Below, one piece after another: positions 52,185 to 60,633 of a stretch of 64,000 bases of DNA. The stretch lies in NCBI RefSeq assembly GCF_003014595.1, contig NZ_PYGK01000010.1, positions 1 to 64,000 of the forward strand, written 5' to 3'. Position 1 is the first letter of the stretch, and every line of letters begins with the position of its first letter. The position numbers were made by a program, and so were the translations under genes. Origin of the DNA: Chitinophaga ginsengisoli. Lineage in GTDB: Bacteria; Bacteroidota; Bacteroidia; Chitinophagales; Chitinophagaceae. Below the pieces are notes generated by a model. That model searched no databases. It had not been told where the DNA came from and worked only from the letters and a program-made list of their open reading frames with translations.

Positions 52185-52823
52185 TTAAGCTTCTACCGGC
52201 TCTTCAGTGAAGATCTTCGCAGCACTCTCCGTGAGGATGATAAAGTTGCTGTTCATGATATCATAAGTATTGATATCGCTCAGCATTACGCTATCCACGG
52301 TTGGAATGTTCCTCAGAGACAGGTAAACATTATCATTGTACTCAGGCAGTACGAATAAAGTCTTACGGCCAGATACATTTACTTTCAGATTAGCCAGGAT
52401 ACCTGCAAACTGTTTAGTCTTAGGTGCATCCAGGTTCAGATCTTCCAGTACGATAATGCTGTTTTCTTTAGCCTTGGTAGACAGGGCAGAGATCTTAGCC
52501 AGATCTTTCACCTTTCTGTTCAGCTTAATATCATATCTGTGTGGTTTAGGACCGAAAATGGTACCACCACCCTTATACAGTGGGTTACGGATGTTACCTT
52601 TACGGGAACCACCAGTACCTTTTTGTTTGTGCAGTTTGCGGGAAGCACCCTTCACTTCAGCTCTGGTCTTAACCTTGTGAGTACCCTGACGCTGAGCGGC
52701 CAGATACTGTTTTACTGCCAGGTAAATAACGTGGTTGTTAGGCTCCACACCGAAAATTTCCTCAGGAAGCTCAATAGTCCTGCCGGTTTTCTTACCTTCT
52801 TTATTTAAAATGTCAACTTGCAT
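52185..52823 (-). CDS. rplD: Ribosomal protein L4
   Basis: 212 residues. HVIYLAVKQYLAAQRQGTHKVKTRAEVKGASRKLHKQKGTGGSRKGNIRNPLYKGGGTIFGPKPHRYD includes the long exit-tunnel loop. In enterobacteria L4 also controls the S10 operon; not shown here. Starts one base after rplC ends. Confidence 0.97.
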   Translation of the reverse strand: MQVDILNKEGKKTGRTIELPEEIFGVEPNNHVIYLAVKQYLAAQRQGTHKVKTRAEVKGASRKLHKQKGTGGSRKGNIRNPLYKGGGTIFGPKPHRYDIKLNRKVKDLAKISALSTKAKENSIIVLEDLNLDAPKTKQFAGILANLKVNVSGRKTLFVLPEYNDNVYLSLRNIPTVDSVMLSDINTYDIMNSNFIILTESAAKIFTEEPVEA

Positions 52824-52824
52824 G

Positions 52825-53442
52825 TTACTTCTGGATTAAAACGATTGAACCATTGTGGCCGGGAACGGAACCACTTACCAGGATATAATTCTTTTCAGGG
52901 AATATCTTCAGGATCTTCAGACCTTTCACTTTCACCTGTTCGTTACCGGTCTGACCAGCCATACGCATACCCTTGAAAACGCGGGAAGGATAAGAGGAAC
53001 CACCCACAGAACCAGGAGCCCTGCTTCTGTCGTGCTGACCGTGTGTAGCTTCACCCACACCGGAGAATCCATGGCGCTTTACAACACCCTGGAAACCTTT
53101 ACCTTTTGAAGTACCTACTACTTCAATAGTTTCTCCTTCTGCAAATATTTCGGTGGTAATGGTCTCACCAAGAGCTTTTTGTACATCCGGGTTGCGGAAC
53201 TCTTTTACAAATCTTTTAGGGGAGGTGCTTGCTTTCGCGAAGTGATTAAGTTCAGCTTTGGGAGTGTTCTTTTCTTTCTTCTCACCAAATGAAACTTGAA
53301 TAGCGTTGTACCCATCAGTTTCTACTGTCTTTACCTGAGTTACAACGCAAGGACCGGCTTCGATGATGGTAACAGCAGTCTGCTTACCATTCGGTTCGAA
53401 GATGCTGGTCATGCCGATCTTTTTACCAATAATACCTTTCAT
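52825..53442 (-). CDS. rplC: Ribosomal protein L3
   Basis: 205 residues. GIIGKKIGMTSIFEPNGKQTAVTIIEAGPCVVTQ and VVKRHGFSGVGEATHGQHDRSRAPGSVGGSSYPSRVFKGMRMAGQTGNEQVKVKGLKIL are typical; near the peptidyl-transferase centre. Confidence 0.97.
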   Translation of the reverse strand: MKGIIGKKIGMTSIFEPNGKQTAVTIIEAGPCVVTQVKTVETDGYNAIQVSFGEKKEKNTPKAELNHFAKASTSPKRFVKEFRNPDVQKALGETITTEIFAEGETIEVVGTSKGKGFQGVVKRHGFSGVGEATHGQHDRSRAPGSVGGSSYPSRVFKGMRMAGQTGNEQVKVKGLKILKIFPEKNYILVSGSVPGHNGSIVLIQK

Positions 53443-53656
53443 TATTATATATATTTTACCCAGCGCCTGGGGGTGGATCTTGCTATCCCCAGGATGGGCG
53501 GTTTAAATGCTTTATTGGGCGGCCACCCAGAAGGCATGGCCTATATTTACTTGAGTGTTGTTATCCGACCGGCAAAGGTGATTCAGTACCTCTGCCAGAA
53601 AACAACCAGTCATATTAAATCAAATCAGGCAGACCTTTCGCCTACCTGCCGATGTC

Positions 53657-53962
53657 CTACGCTTTGATTTCCACTTCCACACCGGAAGGCAAATCAAGTT
53701 TACTCAACGCGTCAACTGTCCTTGAAGAAGAAGTGTAGATATCCAACAGACGCTTGTGCGTGCACAGCTGGAATTGCTCACGTGCCTTCTTGTTAACGTG
53801 CGGTGAACGCAGCACCGTGAAAATTTTCTTTTCGGTTGGTAAAGGAATTGGACCTGTTACCACAGCGCCCGTGTTACGCACGGTTTTAACGATCTTCTCA
53901 GCAGATTTATCTACCAGATTATGATCGTAGGACTTCAGCTTGATTCTAATTCTCTGAGACAT
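53657..53962 (-). CDS. rpsJ: Ribosomal protein S10
   Basis: 101 residues from MSQRIRIKLKSYDHNLVDKSAEKIVKTVRNTGAVVTGPIPLPTEKK; the C-terminal half is RSPHVNKKAREQFQLCTHKRLLDI. First gene of the S10 operon. The ATG at 53962 is chosen over an upstream codon at 54010. A 214-nt gap separates it from rplC. Confidence 0.97.
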   Translation of the reverse strand: MSQRIRIKLKSYDHNLVDKSAEKIVKTVRNTGAVVTGPIPLPTEKKIFTVLRSPHVNKKAREQFQLCTHKRLLDIYTSSSRTVDALSKLDLPSGVEVEIKA

Positions 53963-54007
53963 ATGCAATGAACTTCTTCTTGTTTTTACCCTTACAATTT
54001 GGGAGGG

Positions 54008-54015
54008 CAAAGGTA
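54008..54015 (-). promoter_or_regulatory. -7 box of the S10 operon
   Basis: TACCTTTG on the minus strand, 45 nt before rpsJ; likely start of the superoperon transcript. Confidence 0.6.
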
Positions 54016-54224
54016 ATCCGTTTTTTTCTACTTCACAAATAATTTGTGGAAAAATAAATAAGGAGTTGTGAATACCAGACCGGGACAGCCCTTCATATTA
54101 CACAAAGAAGATATAGCGAGGAACAGCAAAATACTGTTTTTCAATTAAATACCAAAAAAATGCTTGCTCAGGCCGTCATCGATAAAAAATCCGCCCTCTC
54201 CTGCCTGTCTTCCGTCTTTCCCAT

Positions 54225-54259
54225 TAAAAAAACAGGCCTCCGGTGATCCGGTGGCCTGT
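54225..54259 (-). terminator. Terminator of peptide unit A
   Basis: ACAGGCC/GGCCTGT stem with inner CCGG/CCGG, followed by TTTTTTT on the minus strand. Confidence 0.9.
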
Positions 54260-54304
54260 CCTGTCTGGGAATGCAATAAGCAATATTTTTCAACCTGTCA
54301 AACC

Positions 54305-54379
54305 TCAGAGGGGTAAATTCCCCAACAAAGAATTCAGCAAGCCGAAAACTAAAGCCAATAACTGGTTTAATAAATCCAT
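54305..54379 (-). CDS. Peptide A, 24-residue hydrophobic peptide
   Basis: ATG at 54379, TGA at 54305-54307. The 24-residue product begins MDLLNQLLALVFGLLNSLLG and ends NLPL: mostly Leu/Val/Phe, with Asn and Gln at intervals, no basic residue and one Asp, as for an amphipathic or membrane-active helix. It is closely similar to peptide B (MDLLNQLLA and LNSLLG shared). It has a conserved upstream block 28 nt before the ATG and its own terminator. A longer overlapping frame (54168-54500) is not supported by these signals. Confidence 0.7.
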   Translation of the reverse strand: MDLLNQLLALVFGLLNSLLGNLPL

Positions 54380-54407
54380 AGTTGCGAAGGTTTTCCATAA
54401 GGTTATG

Positions 54408-54437
54408 CCTACTCTTTTCTTGGTTTTCGGCAATCCC
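54408..54437 (-). promoter_or_regulatory. Conserved block upstream of peptide A
   Basis: Minus strand GGGATTGCCGAAAACC, 7 nt, GAGTAGG. Shared with units B and C at a fixed 27-28 nt from the ATG. The GGGATT/GAGTAGG pair 17 nt apart could be -35/-10 of an alternative sigma factor, or a leader RNA element. Confidence 0.7.
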
Positions 54438-54497
54438 AAATGCAGACCACTTACTGGAGCATGCGGCTAAGATAAGCGCATGCCTGGAAATAACGGC

Positions 54498-54522
54498 CAT
54501 TCATTTCATTCATTATCAGTCA
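54498..54522 (-). promoter_or_regulatory. Upstream activating element, unit A
   Basis: Minus strand TGACTGATAATGAATG followed by AAATGAATG. Aligned with units B and C; contains TGAATG direct repeats, 60 nt upstream of the block. Confidence 0.6.
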
Positions 54523-54601
54523 ATTCTGACCAGATTAAGAGTGAACAGAAAATGAACAGACTAAAGAATAATGAACAGAAGTAGTGAGAAACACCCTATT
54601 C

Positions 54602-54631
54602 AAAAAAGAGCTCCCCCAACCGGGGAGCTCT
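54602..54631 (-). terminator. Terminator of peptide unit B
   Basis: AGAGCTCCCC/GGGGAGCTCT, 10-bp stem, then TTTTTT on the minus strand. Confidence 0.9.
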
Positions 54632-54699
54632 GAATAAATTCGGAATCGTTGAGCCTAGTGGCCGCTGAACTAATTCCTAGGGAACAAGGAAACCCGCTC

Positions 54700-54768
54700 T
54701 TACAGGCCGCCTAATAAAGAATTCAGGAACGCAATAATCGTTGCCAGTAACTGATTTAACAGATCCAT
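54700..54768 (-). CDS. Peptide B, 22-residue hydrophobic peptide
   Basis: ATG at 54768, TAA at 54700-54702. The product starts MDLLNQLLATIIAFLNSLLG and ends GL. It shares nine leading residues and a LNSLLG segment with peptide A. The conserved block ends 27 nt before the ATG, with its own terminator downstream. Too short for any family call; may be a membrane-active peptide, a signal, or a leader. Confidence 0.7.
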   Translation of the reverse strand: MDLLNQLLATIIAFLNSLLGGL

Positions 54769-54795
54769 TGTCTTAGGTTTTTCTGTCGGTTAATA

Positions 54796-54825
54796 CCTAC
54801 TCTGTTCTTGGTTTTCGGTAATCCC
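54796..54825 (-). promoter_or_regulatory. Conserved block upstream of peptide B
   Basis: Minus strand GGGATTACCGAAAACC, 7 nt, GAGTAGG; as for unit A, one base differing in the first part. Confidence 0.7.
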
Positions 54826-54882
54826 AAAGGAGATGATCATCTGATCCCGGCGCGAATTTAAAGGCTGATCATAAAATAAAAA

Positions 54883-54908
54883 CATTCATTCTCATTCACC
54901 TTCAGTCA
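54883..54908 (-). promoter_or_regulatory. Upstream activating element, unit B
   Basis: Minus strand TGACTGAAGGTGAATG then AGAATGAATG; same plan as unit A, 57 nt from the block. Confidence 0.55.
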
Positions 54909-54995
54909 GTTATACCATTCTATTCAGTTTATACTGATAACTAAATAGAACAGCTCCTTTATGTCACCTCCCCCGCTACCGGCTCATCCTCTGCC

Positions 54996-55025
54996 AAAAA
55001 AATAGCCCCGGCAATTGCCAGGGCT
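54996..55025 (-). terminator. Terminator of peptide unit C
   Basis: AGCCCTGGCAATTGCCGGGGCT hairpin on the minus strand (positions 55004-55025; one wobble pair) followed by ATTTTTTT. Confidence 0.88.
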
Positions 55026-55054
55026 TAAAGCATTTAGAACAAAGGCTGCGAAGT

Positions 55055-55117
55055 TTACACAGCGCGTAAGATCGTTTTCACAAATCCGAGAATTGCAGCG
55101 AGAATAGTGGATGTCAT
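55055..55117 (-). CDS. Peptide C, 20-residue peptide, divergent member
   Basis: ATG at 55117, TAA at 55055-55057. The product MTSTILAAILGFVKTILRAV has the same size and hydrophobic pattern but, unlike A and B, no acidic residue and two basic ones (K, R), net charge about +2. The upstream block and its own terminator match the other units. It lies just past the beta-barrel gene. Confidence 0.65.
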   Translation of the reverse strand: MTSTILAAILGFVKTILRAV

Positions 55118-55144
55118 AACGGGTGGATTTAAGAGGGTAACATG

Positions 55145-55173
55145 CCTACTCTATATGGTTTTCGGCGAATCCC
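55145..55173 (-). promoter_or_regulatory. Conserved block upstream of peptide C
   Basis: Minus strand GGGATTCGCCGAAAACC, 5 nt, GAGTAGG. The inner spacing is 2 nt shorter than in A and B, with one extra base before CCGAAAACC. Confidence 0.68.
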
Positions 55174-55238
55174 AGTTCGCAGTAGTATCATCCCCCTACG
55201 AACATAATAAAGATAAACTGCAATCAGCATTCAGATCT

Positions 55239-55264
55239 CATTCATTTCCGTTCATTATCAGGCA
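55239..55264 (-). promoter_or_regulatory. Upstream activating element, unit C
   Basis: Minus strand TGCCTGATAATGAACGG then AAATGAATG; aligns with units A and B, 65 nt from the block, with a further TGAATG-like copy at 55228. Confidence 0.55.
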
Positions 55265-55319
55265 GTTCATTCAAACCGTTCAAATAACAGACTGGCCCGC
55301 CACGCCCCTTTCACTCACC

Positions 55320-55919
55320 TTATTTCTCCTTCTCCTCACGAATGATCGCCCGCGCCCGTGCCGTCGGCAGGAAAATCTGGAAACCTAACCCCAGATTCAA
55401 CTGGTGAGACGTAGTCGAATTTCCCCCACCTATAATCACATCATACTTCACCAACGCATCCAATGCCACATTAGGCGTGATAAAATAAGATAAACCAGGC
55501 CCGATGCCCAATTGCACTCCATTGGTAGAAGCCCCATTGGCAGGATTACTACCACCAAACCCTACATTGGCCTCTCCAAAGAAACGTACCCGCTTCGAAA
55601 ACTCCAGCTTGCGTACATTCGCATCACGAAAGTAATAACGTGCCAATGCCCCAACAGCATAATTCACGTTCGTACCATTGCCACCAGTGGTCTCAAGACC
55701 AAAATTCACATAAGCACCTAATGCAAGATCGTCCTCGATGAAATAAGCTAGTTTAGGGTTCAGATCGAAATGGAAAATCGTACTTTCTTTCTGAAAATTG
55801 AAGCCCAGGTCAGTAATATCAGACCCTACCATGAGGTTACCTTTTTGCGTCTGCGCAACTGCTGTACTGCCAAAGCATACCGCAGTGAACGCCAGGGTTA
55901 ATAGACGAAACTTTTTCAT
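55320..55919 (-). CDS. Outer-membrane beta-barrel protein
   Basis: 199 residues. The signal peptide ends in GSTAVAQ. The mature chain has alternating polar/hydrophobic strands: NLMVGSDITDLGFNF, TIFHFDLNPKLAYFIEDDLALGAYVNFGLET, VRFFGEANVGFGG, LGIGPGLSYFITPNVALDALVKYDV and HQLNLGLGFQIFLP, as in small 8-stranded barrels. A basic/acidic tail ARAIIREEKEK follows. Start at 55919 (MKKFRLLTL). Lies between fusA and the peptide genes on the same strand, without a visible terminator. Confidence 0.8.
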   Translation of the reverse strand: MKKFRLLTLAFTAVCFGSTAVAQTQKGNLMVGSDITDLGFNFQKESTIFHFDLNPKLAYFIEDDLALGAYVNFGLETTGGNGTNVNYAVGALARYYFRDANVRKLEFSKRVRFFGEANVGFGGSNPANGASTNGVQLGIGPGLSYFITPNVALDALVKYDVIIGGGNSTTSHQLNLGLGFQIFLPTARARAIIREEKEK

Positions 55920-56292
55920 ATTCTGAATTTTAATTTGATAAATAGCTGCCTTCTTTTGATGCCCACTACAGGGAAGCTTTGAAATCATTACGACGTGACT
56001 CTTAATAACTTATTAAGATAAGTGGGATATGAAGGGGTTACCAAATTTAATGCCATGTAACACCTTCCGGCAGCAAAATCCGTTGAAAATGAACACAATA
56101 GAGAGTGCACAAACAAAATATGCAACAAAACAGCTACTGATATATAAGATAACGCCGTACACAGGCAAGAAATAATGCCCATTAACGGGCATCAATGGCT
56201 ACAATATTTTAAGTTACAAGGAGGCTGGATCAAGCCCTGCTAATGCTTCCTGCAGGCTAATACCGGGGTTTTAAGGGGACTTCTATATAACG
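55920..56292. other. Gap between the barrel gene and fusA
   Basis: About 370 nt with no gene. It should hold the promoter of the barrel gene; a clear TAnnTTTG box was not found on the minus strand. Confidence 0.4.
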
Positions 56293-56322
56293 AAGAAGGG
56301 ATGCCTCGCGGCACCCCTTCTT
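56293..56322 (-). terminator. Hairpin past fusA
   Basis: AAGAAGGG/CCCTTCTT with inner GCC/GGC, 29 nt past the stop; weak T-tract. Confidence 0.65.
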
Positions 56323-56350
56323 ACTATAACTCTGATATGAATCTGCTAAA

Positions 56351-58498
56351 TTAGTCAGCGTTCACTTTACCTTTCACTTTTGCGATTTCCTCTTCAGCGA
56401 TGCTGTTTGGAGCAGGTGAATAGTGAGAGAACTCCATGATGGAAGTTGCACGACCAGATGACATTGAACGCAGCTGAGTTACATAACCGAACATTTCTTT
56501 CAGTGGCACTTTAGCTTTGATCACCTGTACACCATTTCTCATTTCCATACCTTCCAGCATACCACGACGACGGTTCAGGTCACCTGTTACGTCACCCATG
56601 TACTGGTCAGGAGTCTGTACTTCTACTTTCATGATTGGCTCCAGCAGAACTGGTTTAGCTTTACGGCCAGCCTCACGGAAAGCAGCTCTTGCACACAACT
56701 CGAAAGATACTGCATCGGAATCCACCTGGTGGAAGGAACCGTCAAACAGACGAACTTTCAGGTTATCCAGCGGATAGCCAGCCAATACACCCTGGTTCAT
56801 TGCACTTTCGAAACCTTTCTGTACAGGAGGAACGAACTCTTTCGGAATGGAACCACCGAAGATATCGTTGATGAACTGGAAAGTCTTACCGTCGTTCTCT
56901 TTCATCCATTCTGGATCAGCAGGTCCGATCTCAACCTGGATATCAGCAAATTTACCACGACCACCAGTCTGTTTCTTGTACACTTCACGGTGCTCAACTT
57001 TAGCAGTGAATGCTTCTTTGAACGCAACCTGAGGTGCACCCTGGTTAACTTCTACCTTGAACTCTCGACGCATACGGTCAACGATGATTTCCAGGTGAAG
57101 CTCACCCATACCGCTCAATACGGTCTGGCCGGTTTCTTCGTCAGTTTTTGCTTTCAGAGTAGGATCTTCCTCTACCAGTTTCGCGATAGCCATACCCATT
57201 TTGTCCATATCCGCCTGAGTTTTGGGCTCGATAGCGATGTGGATCACCGGCTCTGGGAAAGTCATAGACTCCAGAACGATCGGGTTGTCTTCGTTACACA
57301 GGGTATCACCTGTCTTGATATCTTTAAAACCTACAGCAGCTCCGATATCACCAGCTTCGATGAAATCGATAGGGTTCTGCTTGTTGGCGTGCATCTGCAT
57401 GATACGGCTGATACGCTCGTTCTTACCAGTACGGGTGTTCAGTACATAAGAACCTGCATCCAGGTGACCGGAATAAGCCCGGAAGAACGCCAGACGACCT
57501 ACGAAAGGATCGGTCATGATCTTGAACGCCAGCGCAGAGAATGGTTCTTTTGCATCTGGTTTACGCTCGATCTCAGCACCAGTGTCAGGGTTGGTACCTT
57601 TTACTGCTTCGATATCCAGTGGAGAAGGCAGGTAACGGCAAACCGCATCCAGCATCTTCTGAACACCTTTGTTCTTGAAGGAAGAACCACACAGCATTGG
57701 AATGATAGCGATATCGATAGTTGCCTTACGGATAGCTTCGTGGATCTCAGCTTCAGAAATTGAATTTGGATCTTCGAAGAATTTCTCCATCAGGGTGTCG
57801 TCGTATTCAGCAACAGCTTCTACCAGTTTAGCCCTCCACTCTTCTGCCTCATCTTTCATGTCAGCAGGGATCTCAACTTCCTGGTAAGTAGCACCTTTAC
57901 CTTCTTCGTCCCAGATAATACCTTTCATGGTGATCAGGTCAACCACACCTTTGAAAGTATCTTCAGCACCGATAGGGAGCATCAGGGGAACAGGGTTTGC
58001 ACCCAGCATTTCCTTCACCTGTTTTACCACGTTCAGGAAGTCAGCACCCGCACGGTCCATTTTGTTAACGAAACCGATACGTGGTACACGGTAACGGTTA
58101 GCCTGGCGCCAAACGGTTTCAGACTGTGGCTCTACACCAGATACGGCGCAGAACAATGCTACCAGACCATCCAGTACACGCAGGGAACGCTCTACCTCTA
58201 CAGTAAAGTCCACGTGACCCGGGGTGTCAATGATGTTGAATTTGTACTCTTTTGTATCTGGCTGAAGCTTTCCCTGGGTTGTTGGGAATTTCCAGAAACA
58301 GGTAGTAGCAGCAGATGTAATGGTAATACCTCTCTCCTGCTCCTGTGCCATCCAGTCCATGGTGGCAGCACCTTCGTGCACCTCCCCAATCTTGTGGGAT
58401 TTACCTGTATAGTACAGGATACGCTCTGTGGTAGTGGTTTTACCCGCATCGATGTGCGCCGCAATACCAAAGTTTCTTTGAAATTTTAAGTCTGCCAT
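56351..58498 (-). CDS. fusA: Elongation factor G
   Basis: 715 residues. The GTPase motifs GIAAHIDAGKTTTTERILYYTG (G1), DTPGHVDFT (G3) and VNKMDRAGADF (G4) are followed by domains II-V: LSGMGELHLEIIVDRMRREF and the C-terminal GYPLDNLKVRLFDGSFHQVDSDAVSFELCARAAFREA. It moves tRNA and mRNA during elongation. In the usual str arrangement rpsL and rpsG precede fusA, and rpsJ or tuf follows; here neither flank shows them. Confidence 0.98.
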   Translation of the reverse strand: MADLKFQRNFGIAAHIDAGKTTTTERILYYTGKSHKIGEVHEGAATMDWMAQEQERGITITSAATTCFWKFPTTQGKLQPDTKEYKFNIIDTPGHVDFTVEVERSLRVLDGLVALFCAVSGVEPQSETVWRQANRYRVPRIGFVNKMDRAGADFLNVVKQVKEMLGANPVPLMLPIGAEDTFKGVVDLITMKGIIWDEEGKGATYQEVEIPADMKDEAEEWRAKLVEAVAEYDDTLMEKFFEDPNSISEAEIHEAIRKATIDIAIIPMLCGSSFKNKGVQKMLDAVCRYLPSPLDIEAVKGTNPDTGAEIERKPDAKEPFSALAFKIMTDPFVGRLAFFRAYSGHLDAGSYVLNTRTGKNERISRIMQMHANKQNPIDFIEAGDIGAAVGFKDIKTGDTLCNEDNPIVLESMTFPEPVIHIAIEPKTQADMDKMGMAIAKLVEEDPTLKAKTDEETGQTVLSGMGELHLEIIVDRMRREFKVEVNQGAPQVAFKEAFTAKVEHREVYKKQTGGRGKFADIQVEIGPADPEWMKENDGKTFQFINDIFGGSIPKEFVPPVQKGFESAMNQGVLAGYPLDNLKVRLFDGSFHQVDSDAVSFELCARAAFREAGRKAKPVLLEPIMKVEVQTPDQYMGDVTGDLNRRRGMLEGMEMRNGVQVIKAKVPLKEMFGYVTQLRSMSSGRATSIMEFSHYSPAPNSIAEEEIAKVKGKVNAD

Positions 58499-58537
58499 AA
58501 TATTAAAATGACTGTATTACTAATGCAATTTGGGGGG

Positions 58538-58545
58538 CAAAGGTA
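58538..58545 (-). promoter_or_regulatory. -7 box of fusA
   Basis: TACCTTTG on the minus strand, 39 nt before the start. Confidence 0.55.
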
Positions 58546-58894
58546 AATGATTTTTACCAATAAATAAAACCTGGCAACTTGCCAGATAGATATTTAAGAA
58601 TTCCTTTACAGAAGGGGATTTGCCCCATGATTAACCGCGCAAAGTTACACTAATTTCATGAGCTGACCCAGTCAGCCTATCTCCCTGAAAACCAATTGTC
58701 CAATTTCCTCTACCGGTTTTAACAATAATTCCGCCACCCAATAATTACCTATTGCCTTTTTTTCTCCTTTAAAACATATTTGTATATGATCTGTTAATGT
58801 CCTACCTCCCATACCCCCAAAACTCATTGTGTGTCATTGTAATGCCGGGATGCTGTTACCGTTGTCATTAATTCACCCTATAATATATTTTCAT
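58546..58894. other. Divergent gap, fusA to the T9SS locus
   Basis: 350 nt without coding potential. Near 58771 there is a CATATTTG near-match to the -7 box on the plus strand, possibly serving the surface locus. Confidence 0.4.
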
Positions 58895-59398
58895 ATGCGG
58901 ACTATCTACAAACGACTCCTGTTGTTGTGTCTTGCCGCTGGTGGCTTTCCCGCTGCCCGGGCGCAGCTTATACTCAACAGGCAGGTGAACGCCAGTACCG
59001 GAGGAGGAGGCTCTTCCGGTGATTATTTCTTCCAGTACACCATCGGCGAAGTAACCGTCAGCTCTCTTCAGAAAGGGCCACTGCTCCTGACCCAGGGCTT
59101 CCATCAACCGGAAGAGCTTCCCCCGGTTCCGGCTGGTACTGAAGTTGTTCTCAACATGCTCCTCTACCCCAACCCCGTATCCACCACCCTGAAGATCCAG
59201 TTTGACCTGCTGTCAAATAATGCCGTGTCTCTGCTCATTGTCAACAGTGGCGGCCAGCTCGTACACCAGGAAGCCCGTACCTACGGCGCAGGCAGGATAC
59301 TCCTCACATTGCCAGTCACCCGCTTTGCCGCAGGCATTTATACCGTCATCCTGAAAGCTGGCGGATATATGTACCAGGAAAAGCTGGTGATACAATAA
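58895..59398 (+). CDS. Short secreted protein with T9SS sorting domain
   Basis: 167 residues. The signal peptide ends in AAGGFPAARAQ. About 80 residues of Gly/Ser-rich spacer (NRQVNASTGGGGSSGDYFFQY) precede a C-terminal type A sorting domain: LYPNPVSTTLKIQFDL, SLLIVNSGGQLV and GIYTVILKAGGYMYQEKLVIQ. Type IX secretion exports such proteins to the surface. Here almost nothing besides the domain is present. First of four plus-strand genes. Confidence 0.85.
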   Translation: MRTIYKRLLLLCLAAGGFPAARAQLILNRQVNASTGGGGSSGDYFFQYTIGEVTVSSLQKGPLLLTQGFHQPEELPPVPAGTEVVLNMLLYPNPVSTTLKIQFDLLSNNAVSLLIVNSGGQLVHQEARTYGAGRILLTLPVTRFAAGIYTVILKAGGYMYQEKLVIQ

Positions 59399-59416
59399 CC
59401 TCTCAAAACAACGATC

Positions 59417-60595
59417 ATGATCAAAAAATTTACCATATGGCTATGTACCACCGGACTGCTTGTTCATAGCAGCTCTGTAACAGCACAGACAAAAGGGATC
59501 AAGGCGATCAATACCGGAGCCACCTTCCTGATGGTGAACCCTGATGCCCGCAGCAGCGGCACCGGCGATGCCATGACCGGACTGGAGGCAGACGCCAACT
59601 CGCTGTTTGGCAATGCCTCCAAGATCGTCTTTGCTGGCGACTGGGGCGTTAGCGCCTCCTATTCCCCCTGGATGTGGGACCTCAACAACAACGACCAGCG
59701 CACCAATATGGGCTATCTCGCTGCCTTCAAAAACTTCAATAATAATACAGAAGGTGTAGGTGTATCCATGCGTTACTTTACTAATGGTACGATCATCTTC
59801 AGAGATGATAACGGCACCGAACTGCAACAGTACAAACCCAAAGAGTACGCCATTGATGTGACTTATGCGCGTAAATTGAGTAACAACATCGGACTGGGAG
59901 TCTCCCTTCGTTACATCAACAGTAACCTGGGCCGTGGAAGTTATAATGGCCTTCAGCAAAGACCCGCCAGCGCTGTTGCGGCCGATATCAGTTTCTACTC
60001 CGAGCACTACGCCCACAACGATCCTGCGGGTAACCGTTATGCCTGGGGCATTGCCTTTACCAACATCGGTTCCAAACTGAATTATACCGATGATAACAAC
60101 CGTAAAGCTTTTCTTCCTGCTAACCTGCGCATCGGTGGTGGTTACTCATTTGTCAATACCGTCGAGCACCAGTTCACCGTCCTGGCGGATGTTAATAAAC
60201 TGCTGATACCCACCCCTCCTACTTATAAAATGGATGCCAGTGGACAACCCACCAGTGAAATACTGGATGGAAAAGACCCCAATCGCAGTATGACCGAAGC
60301 ACTGTTTACCTCTTTCTGGGATGCTCCCGGCGGTTTCCAGGAAGAGCTCCGTGAGTTTACAATAGCCGGAGGACTGGAATACACTTACCAGCATCAGCTA
60401 TTCATCCGCACCGGCTACTTCTATGAGCATCCGCAAAAAGGTTACAGGCAACACTTCTCCGCCGGCGTTGGCACCCGTATTAAAGGCGTTTCCATAGACA
60501 TGGCTTATATCATGCCTACAGCGAATAGTATTTATCAGAGAAGGACCCTCAAATTCTCAGTTGCGTACCATATTGGTGCAGCCAGCCGTCAATAA
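59417..60595 (+). CDS. PorV-like T9SS outer-membrane protein
   Basis: 392 residues, signal peptide ending near SSVTAQ. The segment INTGATFLMVNPDARSSGTGDAMTGLEADANSLFGNASKIVF is the PorV/LptO signature, and the rest is a FadL-like 14-strand barrel with RKLSNNIGLGVSLRYINSN. PorV shuttles cargo from the SprA translocon to the attachment complex. A copy next to a collagen-like protein suggests a dedicated role (inference). 18 nt after the sorting-domain gene. Confidence 0.82.
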   Translation: MIKKFTIWLCTTGLLVHSSSVTAQTKGIKAINTGATFLMVNPDARSSGTGDAMTGLEADANSLFGNASKIVFAGDWGVSASYSPWMWDLNNNDQRTNMGYLAAFKNFNNNTEGVGVSMRYFTNGTIIFRDDNGTELQQYKPKEYAIDVTYARKLSNNIGLGVSLRYINSNLGRGSYNGLQQRPASAVAADISFYSEHYAHNDPAGNRYAWGIAFTNIGSKLNYTDDNNRKAFLPANLRIGGGYSFVNTVEHQFTVLADVNKLLIPTPPTYKMDASGQPTSEILDGKDPNRSMTEALFTSFWDAPGGFQEELREFTIAGGLEYTYQHQLFIRTGYFYEHPQKGYRQHFSAGVGTRIKGVSIDMAYIMPTANSIYQRRTLKFSVAYHIGAASRQ

Positions 60596-60633
60596 ACACC
60601 ACATATTCATCATTTACATATTAACTCCAACAT

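Noticed and set aside
54168..54500. A 110-residue minus-strand frame
   Set aside because: It runs through a terminator, a conserved block and the peptide A gene in another frame, with no family signature.
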